Assembly (NCBI RefSeq): GCF_023630175.1
Contig: NZ_JALLIN010000003.1
Coordinates: forward strand, 124,001-188,000
DNA length: 64,000 nucleotides
Direction: 5' to 3'
From: Streptomyces cellostaticus
GTDB taxonomy: Bacteria > Actinomycetota > Actinomycetes > Streptomycetales > Streptomycetaceae
Part shown: positions 9,078 through 16,804 of the stretch, piece by piece
Layout of the letters: each line of letters starts with the position of its first letter
Position numbering within the stretch: position 1 is the stretch's first letter
Made by a program: the position numbers and the translations under genes
Notes under the pieces: model-generated
The model's input: the letters and a program-made list of their open reading frames with translations, nothing else
Told to the model about the DNA's origin: nothing
Database searches by the model: none

Positions 9078-10088
9078 TCACTCTTCCAGCGCACTTGGGC
9101 CCTCGGATGTCACACCCGGGGCTCCGGCAGGCCCGCGGCGCCCTCCGCCCTCCCACTCGTCCAGCAGCCGGGCCAGCCCGGGCGGCCAGACCGGCTCCTG
9201 CTCCTCGGCCAGTTCCCGCCTGCCCCACCAGCGCCAGGTGAGGATGCCGTCGGCGGCGTGCGCGGCGGCGAGGTCCGGGCCGGCCGGCTCGCGACGCGGG
9301 CCGCGGGTGACGTAGACGTGCTCGTGCTGGTGGACGGGGACGCCGGTGTGCGTGAAGTCGTGTTCCCAGGTGCACAGCAGCGGTCCCGGCCGCAGGTCGC
9401 TCCAGCCGGTCTCCTCGGTCAGTTCCCGCAGGGCGCCCTCGCGCGGGGTCTCGCCCGGCTCCAGCCCGCCACCGGGCAGCGCCCAGTGGACGCCGACCTC
9501 GACGTTGTCGTACCGGAAGAGCAGCACCGCGCCGTCGGGGTCCACGACGGCGACCCGGGCCGCCCGCCGGGGTGTCCGCAGCACCTTGCGCAGCACGGTG
9601 CAGGGGCGGCCGAGGGCCCGGTCGGGGCGGTGGTCGACGACCTCGTAGCCGAGGGCGGTCCAGAAGGCCAGCGCCCCGGGGTTGTTGTCCAGGACGGCGA
9701 GGCGCACGGCCCGTCGGCCGGCGGCCCGGAAGCGCTCCTCGACCGCTGTGGCGACCCGGCGGCCGTGGCCCTTGCCCTGCTCGGCGGCGTCCACCATCAG
9801 CAGCCCGATCCACGGATCGGGGTCGGCCGGGTCGGGGTGGTGGGCCAGTGTGATCGCGATCGCGAACAGGCGCCCCTCGGACCGGGCCAGCAGCACCTCG
9901 GCGCCCGGCTGGACCAGCTCGTCCGCCAGCGCCGCCGCCACCTGCTCGCTCCGGACGCCGTCCGGGTCGGGGAAGTCGCCGCTGAGCGCGTGGAAGACGT
10001 GGTTGGAGGCGTAGAGCGCCGTCAGCTCGGTGAGCAGCGGGGCCGGGAGGTCATGATCGGCGGTGAGGGCGAGGGGTTGAAGGATCAC
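9078..10088 (-). CDS. GNAT acetyltransferase-Nudix hydrolase fusion protein
   Basis: In this 336-residue protein, residues about 1-165 form a GNAT acetyltransferase domain (GLLMVDAAEQGKGHGRRV acetyl-CoA loop; NNPGALAFWTALGYEVV C-terminal motif). Residues about 175-310 form a Nudix domain with the full box GGGLEPGETPREGALRELTE followed by ETGW. Nudix enzymes hydrolyse nucleoside diphosphate derivatives; the GNAT target is unknown. The GTG start at 10088 overlaps no neighbour. The fusion suggests linked substrates, but I cannot name them. Confidence 0.87.
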   Translation of the reverse strand: MILQPLALTADHDLPAPLLTELTALYASNHVFHALSGDFPDPDGVRSEQVAAALADELVQPGAEVLLARSEGRLFAIAITLAHHPDPADPDPWIGLLMVDAAEQGKGHGRRVATAVEERFRAAGRRAVRLAVLDNNPGALAFWTALGYEVVDHRPDRALGRPCTVLRKVLRTPRRAARVAVVDPDGAVLLFRYDNVEVGVHWALPGGGLEPGETPREGALRELTEETGWSDLRPGPLLCTWEHDFTHTGVPVHQHEHVYVTRGPRREPAGPDLAAAHAADGILTWRWWGRRELAEEQEPVWPPGLARLLDEWEGGGRRGPAGAPGVTSEGPSALEE

Positions 10089-10158
10089 GCGGGCAACGTA
10101 TCGCGCGGGCCGCAGGCGCCCTGCCGGATGTCCGGGTGCCCGCCGGAAGGCGCGGGAG

Positions 10159-10180
10159 CCCCCGGCCCGGCGGCCGGGGG
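10159..10180 (-). terminator. Terminator downstream of terD
   Basis: Inverted repeat CCCCCGGCC (10159-10167) and GGCCGGGGG (10172-10180), with a 4-nt loop, about 24 bp past the terD stop codon. It also lies upstream of the divergent end of the GNAT-Nudix gene promoter region. Confidence 0.6.
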
Positions 10181-10203
10181 GATCCGCTCGAACGCGCGGT
10201 GCG

Positions 10204-10779
10204 TCAGACGTTCACGCCGAAGTCCTGGGCGATGCCCACCAGGCCCGAGGCGTAGCCCTGGCCCACCGCGCGGAACTTCCACTCCGCGCCGTTGCGGTAC
10301 AGCTCGCCGAAGACCATGGCCGTCTCGGTGGCGGCGTCCTCGGAGAGGTCGTAGCGGGCGATCTCGGTGCCGCCGGCCTGGTTGACGATGCGGATGTAGG
10401 CGTTGCGGACCTGGCCGAAGTTCTGGCCGCGGTTCTCGGCGTCGTAGATGGAGACCGGGAAGACGATCTTGTCGACGTCGGCCGGGAGCGCGGCCAGGTT
10501 GACGTTGATCGCCTCGTCGTCGCCCGCGCCCTCGCCGGTGCGGTTGTCACCGGTGTGGACGATGGAGTTGTCCGGCGTCTGCTTGTTGTTGAAGAAGACG
10601 AAGTGGCCGTCCGAGTAGACCTTGCCCTGCGTGTTGACCGCGATGGCGGAGGCGTCCAGGTCGAAGTCCGTGCCGGTGGTGGTGCGGACGTCCCAGCCGA
10701 GCCCCACGGTGACGGCGGTCAGGCCCGGAGCCTCCTTGGTGAGCGAGACGTTGCCACCCTTGGACAGGCTTACAGCCAT
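10204..10779 (-). CDS. terD: TerD-family protein
   Basis: A 191-residue, full-length TerD protein. It starts [20 protein letters not shown] and contains the conserved DFDLDASA and [21 protein letters not shown] blocks; acidic residues in these motifs bind calcium in characterised TerD proteins. Members belong to tellurite/stress systems with a poorly understood cytoplasmic role. Here the gene stands alone, without terB/C/E/Z neighbours, as is common for the multiple terD paralogues of Streptomyces, where they influence differentiation. The ATG at 10779 has an AGGGA-type site upstream. Confidence 0.93.
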   Translation of the reverse strand: MAVSLSKGGNVSLTKEAPGLTAVTVGLGWDVRTTTGTDFDLDASAIAVNTQGKVYSDGHFVFFNNKQTPDNSIVHTGDNRTGEGAGDDEAINVNLAALPADVDKIVFPVSIYDAENRGQNFGQVRNAYIRIVNQAGGTEIARYDLSEDAATETAMVFGELYRNGAEWKFRAVGQGYASGLVGIAQDFGVNV

Positions 10780-10951
10780 GATTCGGGAGTCCCTTCCCTA
10801 GTTGTTCGTGCGCGTCTGTGCCGACGAAGCTACCGTCACCGGGGAGAACGTCGAGGGGGGTCCCGGTGGTTCCGGGTCCCTTTACCTTTTTTACCCATGT
10901 GGCCGCCGCGGGGCGAAAACCGGGTGACGTGGGCCGGGCCGGACCGGGAAC

Positions 10952-11389
10952 ATGGAAGGCATGTCCGGTCCCCATGTCATCCGCGGTTCGGTCTCGCTGC
11001 CCGAGGCCGAGCTGATGTGGCGTTTCTCGAGGTCCTCCGGGCCGGGCGGGCAGCACGTCAACACCAGTGACTCGCAGGTCGAGCTGCGCTTCGACCTGGC
11101 GCGCACCGAGGCGCTGCCGCCGGTGTGGAAGGAGCGGGCGCTGAGCCGGCTGGCCGGGCGGCTGGTGGACGGCGTGGTCGTCGTACGGTCCTCCGAGCAC
11201 CGCTCCCAGTGGCGCAACCGCGAGACCGCCGCCGTACGCCTCGCCGCCCTCCTGGCCGAGGCCACCGCGCCCCCGCCCAAGCCGCGCCGCCCCACCCGCG
11301 TCCCCCGCGGCATCAACGAGCGCCGGCTGCGTGAGAAGAAGCAGCACTCGCAGCGCAAACGCGGCCGCTCCGGGCGGGACTGGGGCTGA
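10952..11389 (+). CDS. arfB: Alternative ribosome-rescue factor ArfB (peptidyl-tRNA hydrolase)
   Basis: A 145-residue class-I release-factor-like protein with the catalytic GGQ tripeptide in SSGPGGQHVNTSDSQVELRF (GGQ about residues 32-34) and a basic C-terminal tail (KKQHSQRKRGRSGRDWG). ArfB enters the empty mRNA channel of stalled ribosomes with this tail and hydrolyses the peptidyl-tRNA. Two ATGs (10952 and 10961) are possible starts; the first has GGA at a better distance. It is transcribed divergently from terD. Confidence 0.9.
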   Translation: MEGMSGPHVIRGSVSLPEAELMWRFSRSSGPGGQHVNTSDSQVELRFDLARTEALPPVWKERALSRLAGRLVDGVVVVRSSEHRSQWRNRETAAVRLAALLAEATAPPPKPRRPTRVPRGINERRLREKKQHSQRKRGRSGRDWG

Positions 11390-11399
11390 GGGTGGGAAC

Positions 11400-11657
11400 C
11401 CATGCGGCCGGCGTGCGCCGGGCGGAGGGTGGCGATCCGGGCAGGGGCGCTCGCTGTTCCTCCTGCTCCAGGGCGGACTGCGGACTCCGGCACCCGCTTG
11501 GTCGGCATCTGCAACAGCTCGCCCTCACCGATCAGTTGCAGGCCCTCGCTCCGGGCTCGGTCGACCGGCATCGCGGCGAGCCGCTCGTCCGACGGGGCCG
11601 ACGGCATCGCATCACCGGCCGGTCCTCCACGGACTCGTGCTCGATCGTCCCGCTCAC
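11400..11657 (-). pseudogene. Remnant of an IS256/Mutator-family transposase N-terminus
   Basis: Read on the minus strand, residues starting at 11607 give DERLAAMPVDRARSEGLQLI followed by GEGELLQMPTKRVPESA. This closely resembles the N-terminal region of Mutator-type transposases (vDqAraEGlsLtGegGLLqqLTKrvlEsAL in general form). A possible original GTG start with GGGAGAG upstream lies at 11657 but in a different frame from the similarity, so a frameshift has occurred. The similarity stops near 11440 and no catalytic DDE domain follows. It is a degenerate, inactive fragment. Confidence 0.7.
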
Positions 11658-11691
11658 TCGGCGTCTCTCCCTTGATCCGCGGATCCGTTGA

Positions 11692-12780
11692 TCAGGCAGT
11701 CCCGTCGGGGCCGTCTCCCGCGGCGAGGCTGCGGGCGAGGCCCGCGGCGAGGTGGGTGTAGGCGGTCAGTCCGGTGGCGATGAGAGTCGGGGTGCTGCGG
11801 TTGGTGGTGGTGCCGTCACCGAGTTGCCCGAAATTGTTGTCGCCCCAGGTGTAGAGGCCGCTGCCGGTATGCGGGCCCGTGGTCCGGCGGCCATCTGTGG
11901 CTGCGAGGCTGTGGGAGCCGCCGGCGGCGATGGCGACCGCGTTGGTGAGGCCGGACACGGTCACGGGAGTGGTGCGGTTGGTGGTGGTGCCGTCGCCGAG
12001 CTGCCCGCTGTTGTTGAAACCCCAGGCCTTGACGGTGCCGTCCTTCAGCAGCGCCAGGTTGTAGGAGCCGCCGGCGGCGATGGCGACCGCGTTGGTGAGG
12101 CCGGACACGGTCACGGGAGTGGTGCGGTCGGTGGTGGTGCCGTCGCCGAGCTGCCCGAAGTCATTGCGCCCCCAGGCCTTGGCGGTGCCGTCCTTCAGCA
12201 GCGCCAGGCCGTGGGAGCCGCCGGCGGCGATGGCGACCGCGTTGGTGAGGCCGGACACGGTCACGGGAGTGGTGCGGTCGGTGGTGGTGCCGTCGCCGAG
12301 CTGCCCGAAGTCATTGCGCCCCCAGGCCTTGGCGGTGCCGTCCTTCAGCAGCGCCAGGCTGTGGGAGAGTCCGGCGGCGGCCTGGGTGGCGGTGGTGATG
12401 TCGGTGACGGTGCCGGGGGTCGAGTGGTCGACGGTCGTGCCGTCACCGACTTGCCCGTTGAAGTTGTGTCCCCAGGCTTTGACGGTGTGGTTGGGCAGGA
12501 CGGCCAGGCCGTGGAGGGCCTGTGAGCCGGTGCCGAGGCCGGTGACAGCGGTGATCCCGGAAACCGTGACCGGAGTGTGCCTCTCGGTAGTGGTGCCGTC
12601 ACCGAGTTGCCCGCCGTCGTTCAAGCCCCAGGACTCGACAGAGGGGACGCGTCCGTCAGGGCCTTCGGGATGGTCGCCCTGGCCAGCGTGGGCCGTGGCG
12701 GGGGCAAGGGCCAGAACGGCGGTCAGGACTCCGCCAAGCAGTGCGCCCCCGCGGCAGCGGAACGGACGCGGATCAGGCAT
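11692..12780 (-). CDS. Secreted RCC1-repeat beta-propeller protein
   Basis: A 362-residue protein from the ATG at 12780, which has a strong AGGAGGAGAG site upstream; longer frames add an implausible leader. A signal peptide (about residues 1-32, ending ATAHA) precedes tandem RCC1 repeats of about 50 residues, each with a W-G-x-N-x-x-GQLGDGTTT core, enough for one propeller. Such proteins bind partners but have no fixed function. Three repeats are nearly identical at the DNA level (150-bp period), so recent internal duplication or gene conversion is likely. The gene is bounded on both sides by transposase remnants and looks acquired. Confidence 0.85.
   Translation of the reverse strand: MPDPRPFRCRGGALLGGVLTAVLALAPATAHAGQGDHPEGPDGRVPSVESWGLNDGGQLGDGTTTERHTPVTVSGITAVTGLGTGSQALHGLAVLPNHTVKAWGHNFNGQVGDGTTVDHSTPGTVTDITTATQAAAGLSHSLALLKDGTAKAWGRNDFGQLGDGTTTDRTTPVTVSGLTNAVAIAAGGSHGLALLKDGTAKAWGRNDFGQLGDGTTTDRTTPVTVSGLTNAVAIAAGGSYNLALLKDGTVKAWGFNNSGQLGDGTTTNRTTPVTVSGLTNAVAIAAGGSHSLAATDGRRTTGPHTGSGLYTWGDNNFGQLGDGTTTNRSTPTLIATGLTAYTHLAAGLARSLAAGDGPDGTA
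11911..12360. repeat. 150-bp tandem repeats within the RCC1 gene
   Basis: Near-identical units begin at 11911, 12061 and 12211, with a diverged fourth start at 12361. The period of 150 bp equals one 50-residue RCC1 blade, so the repeat is coding. The unit pair at 12061 and 12211 is almost base-for-base identical. This favours expansion or contraction by recombination and could cause assembly collapse. Confidence 0.9.
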
Positions 12781-12951
12781 GTGACTACCTCTCTCCTCCT
12801 GGGGTCCCCGGCACTCGGAACGCGACGGGCTCCTGCCGCTGGTCGCCAGGCCTTCCCGCTCTTCGACGCCGCCCCGGTCCGCCTCCGCTTGGTTCACCTG
12901 ATCGGCACAGCCTCTTCATACGGCTGCGTGCGATCTCTCGATTCGGGGACG

Positions 12952-13135
12952 GTGGTGTGTGCGCAGTGGTCGTCGAACGAGCCGGTGATCGCGGCGTGGA
13001 AGGAGCGGCATCGCTCGGTCAGCGGCCACCAGGGCGCCTACGCCATGCGGGAGATCGTGGACTCGATCCTCTACCAGGGCCGGACGGGCTGCCCGTGGGC
13101 CTACCTCCCGCACATGGAGGTTCGCCCGTCCTGGG
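12952..13135 (+). pseudogene. Remnant of an IS5-family transposase N-terminus
   Basis: The plus frame encodes a segment with EPVIAAWKERHRS, then MREIVDSILYQGRTGCPWAY and LPH. This is the characteristic N-terminal region of IS5-group transposases (DUF4096-type; general form sdaeWalieplLP... reivnailyvlrtGcpWr.lP). No proper start precedes it, and similarity ends abruptly near 13135 without the DDE catalytic region. It is therefore an insertion-sequence scar, of a different family from the remnant on the other side of the RCC1 gene. Nothing else was recognised between 12781 and 13189. Confidence 0.7.
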
Positions 13136-13189
13136 GCCGAGTTGAGGCGGGTGCGGGCCGTCCCGGGGTGCGGCGATCCGGGTCGGCCG

Positions 13190-13762
13190 TCAGCCCAACT
13201 GCCGGTAGCGGCCCCGGTAGTACATCAGTGGGCCGCCCTCCGTGTCCGGTGCCCGCGCGGTCAGTACCCGGCCGATGACCAGGGTGTGGTCGCCGGCCGT
13301 CACCCGCTGCTCGGTGCGGCACTCCAGGGTGGCCAGCGCGCCGCCCAGCAGGGGGGCGCCGGTGAGCTCCCCGCGTTCACGCGGCAGGTCCTGGAAGAGC
13401 AGCCGGTCGCTGATGCGGCCCTTCATGGCGAAGCGCCCGGCGATGTGGCGCTGGCCCTCGGTGAGCACCGAGACCGCCCACAGCGGCTGTTCGCCGAGCA
13501 GGTCGTCCATGCGCGAGCCCTCCCGCAGGCTGACCATCACCAGCGGAGGGTCCAGCGACACGGACATGAAGGCGGTCGCGGTCATGCCGACGTCCTCGCC
13601 GCCGGGCGCGTCCGGGTCGTCGGGGTCGAGCGGCGGCTCCTGCGCGGTCACCAGGACCACGCCCGCGCCCAGCCGGGACATGGCGGCCCGGAACTCGTCG
13701 TTGCTCACCCCCTCAGCATGCCCGGTGACTGCTGTGGCGGTGGGGGAGGAGGTGTTCAGCAC
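13190..13762 (-). CDS. Flavin reductase-like domain protein
   Basis: A 190-residue protein of the split-barrel flavin reductase family (HpaC/ActVB-like). Conserved features include FRAAMSRLGAGVVLVTA near residues 24-40, GMTATAFMSVSLDPPLVMVS (flavin-binding, about 59-78) and GDHTLVIGRVL towards the C-terminus. These enzymes reduce FMN or FAD with NAD(P)H, often for a partner monooxygenase. None is adjacent, so the partner is unknown. The GTG at 13762 has GGAGG-like bases only weakly placed. It is divergent from cdgB across a 343-bp regulatory region. Confidence 0.85.
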   Translation of the reverse strand: MLNTSSPTATAVTGHAEGVSNDEFRAAMSRLGAGVVLVTAQEPPLDPDDPDAPGGEDVGMTATAFMSVSLDPPLVMVSLREGSRMDDLLGEQPLWAVSVLTEGQRHIAGRFAMKGRISDRLLFQDLPRERGELTGAPLLGGALATLECRTEQRVTAGDHTLVIGRVLTARAPDTEGGPLMYYRGRYRQLG

Positions 13763-13937
13763 GCCGTGAACGCTAATCTCCGCTCCGGGCGGTCCGCATC
13801 GGGCCCCGGGACCAGCCGGGACCTAGGACCGGGGGACCACGAAGTGACGGTTCGTGCATCATGTGCGCACGACGACAAAGCTTGCGTTCGGTAAACGCGC
13901 AGGGAAAATGCAGAAACTCCACTCAATTGTTCACGTT

Positions 13938-13961
13938 CCCCTGTGACTTGAGTCACAAGGG
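13938..13961. promoter_or_regulatory. Inverted repeat, candidate operator upstream of cdgB
   Basis: The dyad has core TGTGAC (13942-13947), spacer TTGA, and GTCACA (13952-13957), with outer CCC/GGG pairing after one mismatch. The half-sites resemble those bound by the developmental repressor BldD, whose regulon includes cdgB in S. coelicolor, but the spacing is one base shorter than the usual box. A regulator-binding role is an inference. Confidence 0.5.
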
Positions 13962-14007
13962 ACAGATATTGTTGACCCTGTGTACCGAGTGGGCAGCGCG
14001 CTGTGAT

Positions 14008-14028
14008 TCAGTGGCTGAAGACCACTGA
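14008..14028. promoter_or_regulatory. Second inverted repeat upstream of cdgB
   Basis: Perfect 7-bp arms TCAGTGG (14008-14014) and CCACTGA (14022-14028) with a 7-nt spacer, 78 bp before the cdgB start codon. It could be an operator or a small hairpin in the 5' untranslated leader. Confidence 0.4.
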
Positions 14029-14105
14029 GAGACGACGGGACGCACTGTAGGGAAGCGCCGAAGACAGCCCTTGATTCGCTGCGAGGTCTCGGGGGGAGGG
14101 CGAGC

Positions 14106-15764
14106 ATGGAGACCGAGTCCGAGCCGTACGTCCGCCTTGCGTCCCTGCGGCAGCTGCACCAGGTCATGGCCGACATGAACACGGCGCGCAGCCTGGCGGA
14201 CACACTGCAGACGGTCGCCGACGGCGCGGTCAGCGCTCTGGGCTACGAGCTGGCGTGCGTCAACCTCGTACGGCCCGACGGGGACCTCGTCATCGCCGCC
14301 TTCTCCGGAAACTCCGCCGCCGAGGCCCTGATCACCGGCCGGGTCGGCTCCCGCGAGTCCTGGGAGCGGCGGCTCGCCATGGGCGAGCAGTGGGGCGACC
14401 TCGTGTTCATACCCCACACCGAGGGCTGGGTGCTGGACGACGACGACGTCCCGCAGTGGTACACCGACGGTCCCGCCCCCCGCTTCGAGGACGAGTGGCA
14501 CCCTTCCGACCGCCTCTTCGCCCCCATGTACACGCCCGGGGCGCAGGGCGGCGGCTCCTCCGGGGAACTGCTCGGCGTCATATCCGTCGACCGGCCGCGC
14601 AACGGCCGTCACCCCGGCGCCTGGGGCCGAGAGGCCCTGCAGATGTACGCCTTCCAGGCCGCCATCGCGATCAGCAACGCGCGCCTGCGTTCCAACATGC
14701 AGCGCGCCCTGGTCCGCCTGGAGCGCGAGCAGCAGGCGCTCAGGGCCAGCGAGGAGAGCTTCCGGCAGGCCTTCGAGTACGCGCCCTCCGGCATGGCGAT
14801 CGCCGAGATGGGCGGCGACCAGCACGGCCGCATCCTGCGCACCAACGACGCCCTGTGCCGGCTGCTGGGCCGCCCCGCCTCCGCGATGCGCCGCTACTCC
14901 TTCTCCGACCTGGTCCACCCCGAGGACATCGGCACGCTGCTCCGGACGTCCGCCGAGGGCGGCCGGGCCGAGCTCCGCCTGGGCCGCCGTGACGGCAGCT
15001 ACGTCTGGGTGAGCCTGCGCAACAGCGTCGTCGCCGACGCCGCCGACGGGCCCCGCTTCCTGCTGACCCACGTCGAGGACATCGAGGAGCGCAAGCGCCG
15101 CGAGCTGCAGCTCGCCCACCGGGCCTCCCACGACTCCCTCACCGGGCTGCCGAACTCCGCCGAGCTGCGTTCCCGGCTGTCCGCGCGCCTGTGCCACCGC
15201 CCGGCCCACGCCGGCGCCCTGGAGTCCCTGGACGCGGCCTACGGCCACCCCGCCTTCGACGCCCCGCCCGGGCACGGCTTCGACTTCGCGCAGGGCGCGG
15301 AGGCGTACGACGGCTACGACCACCACGTCCACACCGTCGCCCCCGAGGACGGCCGCGACGACGGCACCAAGGGGCTCGCGGTCCTCTTCTGCGACCTGGA
15401 CGGCTTCAAGTCGATCAACGACAGGTTCGGCCACAACGCGGGCGACGCGGTGCTCATCGAGGTCGCCCGGCGGCTGACCCGCGGGGTGCGCGACGGCGAC
15501 ACGGTCGCCCGGCTCGGCGGCGACGAGTTCGTGATCCTCGCCGACGGCCTGGGCAAGGCCGACGCCCAGGACCTGGCCGTTCGTCTGCGCAACGAGATCA
15601 TCCAGCCCATCCGCGCCGAGGGCCGGGCCGTCCGGGTGGGCGCGAGCTTCGGCATCGGCTGGGCGCACTGCGGCATGACGGCGGACGAAGTGTTGAAGTC
15701 CGCCGACGAACGGATGTACGTAGAGAAACGATCTCGTCCCAAACAGCATCGACGCGCCGGATGA
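14106..15764 (+). CDS. cdgB: GAF-PAS-GGDEF diguanylate cyclase, CdgB-like
   Basis: The 552-residue soluble protein has a GAF domain (about 20-190), a PAS/PAC domain (about 210-340) and a GGDEF domain (about 345-545). The active-site motif is an intact GGDEF at 471-475, so c-di-GMP synthesis from two GTP is expected. An RDGD inhibitory I-site sits at 462-465, exactly five residues before it, implying product inhibition. Domain order and neighbours (nagKA, carbohydrate-binding protein) match S. coelicolor CdgB, which influences aerial growth and antibiotic production through BldD. A Pro/His-rich insert (about 365-420) interrupts the start of the GGDEF domain. Strong ribosome-binding site. Confidence 0.92.
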   Translation: METESEPYVRLASLRQLHQVMADMNTARSLADTLQTVADGAVSALGYELACVNLVRPDGDLVIAAFSGNSAAEALITGRVGSRESWERRLAMGEQWGDLVFIPHTEGWVLDDDDVPQWYTDGPAPRFEDEWHPSDRLFAPMYTPGAQGGGSSGELLGVISVDRPRNGRHPGAWGREALQMYAFQAAIAISNARLRSNMQRALVRLEREQQALRASEESFRQAFEYAPSGMAIAEMGGDQHGRILRTNDALCRLLGRPASAMRRYSFSDLVHPEDIGTLLRTSAEGGRAELRLGRRDGSYVWVSLRNSVVADAADGPRFLLTHVEDIEERKRRELQLAHRASHDSLTGLPNSAELRSRLSARLCHRPAHAGALESLDAAYGHPAFDAPPGHGFDFAQGAEAYDGYDHHVHTVAPEDGRDDGTKGLAVLFCDLDGFKSINDRFGHNAGDAVLIEVARRLTRGVRDGDTVARLGGDEFVILADGLGKADAQDLAVRLRNEIIQPIRAEGRAVRVGASFGIGWAHCGMTADEVLKSADERMYVEKRSRPKQHRRAG

Positions 15765-15882
15765 ATCGCAGGTCAGTGAGCTGATGCGATGCGAGTCACC
15801 CGTTTGGCCCAGACGAAGCGGGTAGGCTCGCCATTCCACATCCGTATCGCATTCACCCGCACCTGTTGAGGAGTACCAAGGG

Positions 15883-16800
15883 ATGACGCCCGGCGACCGC
15901 GGCGCGAGCACGCCCGAGGACGACGACCCGTTCGGCTACCTGTACGCCGACGGCCAGGCCCGAGGAGCCCAGCCGCCGTCGGGCGGCTACGGCTACCCGA
16001 ACTCGGTCAGCAGAGTGCGCACGGTCGGCGAGCGCCAGTACGCGCAGCCGCAGGCCACGGTCCCGCAGCAGGGCGCCTACGGTCAGTCGAACGCCCACTA
16101 CCAGGCCCCGGAGACGCTGCCCGGCGGCGCTCCGGCGAGCCGGCAGCCCATGCCGCCCACCGGCGGCGGCGGCGGACGCCGCGGCCCGAACACCAAGGGC
16201 CTGCTGATCGGCGCGATCGCGGTGGTCGCCGCGGTCGTCATCGGCATCGGCGTGGCGATGATCAACGGCAACACGGACGACGACAAGTCCGGCAGCCAGG
16301 CGGACGCCTCCCCGGCCCAGTCCCAGGCCGAGAAGCCCAGCTCGTCCACCAGCGCCTCGGCGCCGGCCGGTGAACTGCCGAAGACGGACGCCGCCGCCCT
16401 CCAGCTCGCCGGCAACGCCACCAAGGCCTCGGACGTCAAGGGCGCCCAGGCGGCGGGCGGCACCTATGTGGGTGGTCTGAACAGCGTCGGGTCCTCGGTC
16501 ACCTGGACGTTCGACAACGTTCCCGAGCAGGGGGCCTACACCCTCTTCGCGCACTTCAGCGTGGTCGACGACCAGGCGATGACGGTCACCGTCAACGGCA
16601 AGCCGTTCGGCAGCAAGCTGCCGCTGAAGAACTACACGCACACCAACGACGGCGACTTCTCCAAGGGCTGGACCACGACCTTCGTGTGGCCCACCCTCGA
16701 CAAGGGCCACAACACGGTCTCCGTCTCCTGCCAGCCCGGCGACAAGTGCGACGCCCTGCTGGACCAGTTCTGGATCAAGAAGGGCCAGGTCAAGAGCTGA
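15883..16800 (+). CDS. Membrane-anchored carbohydrate-binding (CBM35-like) protein
   Basis: This 305-residue protein has a Gln/Gly/Pro/Tyr-rich cytoplasmic N-terminus (1-105), one transmembrane helix (GLLIGAIAVVAAVVIGIGVA, about 106-125), a Ser/Thr/Ala linker, and an extracellular beta-sandwich domain (about 160-305) with phrases typical of CBM35/CBM6 modules (GAYTLFAHFSVVDDQAMTVTVN, then GHNTVSVSC). It probably binds cell-surface or environmental glycans. GAGGAG lies 14 bases before the ATG. It follows cdgB by 118 bp and converges with the sugar kinase gene, 4 bp apart. Confidence 0.75.
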   Translation: MTPGDRGASTPEDDDPFGYLYADGQARGAQPPSGGYGYPNSVSRVRTVGERQYAQPQATVPQQGAYGQSNAHYQAPETLPGGAPASRQPMPPTGGGGGRRGPNTKGLLIGAIAVVAAVVIGIGVAMINGNTDDDKSGSQADASPAQSQAEKPSSSTSASAPAGELPKTDAAALQLAGNATKASDVKGAQAAGGTYVGGLNSVGSSVTWTFDNVPEQGAYTLFAHFSVVDDQAMTVTVNGKPFGSKLPLKNYTHTNDGDFSKGWTTTFVWPTLDKGHNTVSVSCQPGDKCDALLDQFWIKKGQVKS

Positions 16801-16804
16801 CCGC

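Larger units (their letters stand above)
13763..14105. other. Regulatory intergenic region upstream of cdgB
   Basis: This 343-bp gap contains no gene. It is less GC-rich than its flanks and holds two dyads (13938-13961 and 14008-14028), described separately. A TTGACC hexamer at 13972-13977 could be a -35 element, but I see no well-placed -10. The cdgB ribosome-binding site GGGGGGAGGG lies at 14091-14100, five bases before the ATG. Confidence 0.6.

Noticed and set aside
11911-12360. Possible CRISPR or minisatellite array
   Set aside because: The 150-bp period equals one RCC1 repeat in frame and there are no unique spacers.
13942-13957. Definite BldD box
   Set aside because: The half-sites are similar but the spacing is one base short, so it was recorded only as a candidate operator.
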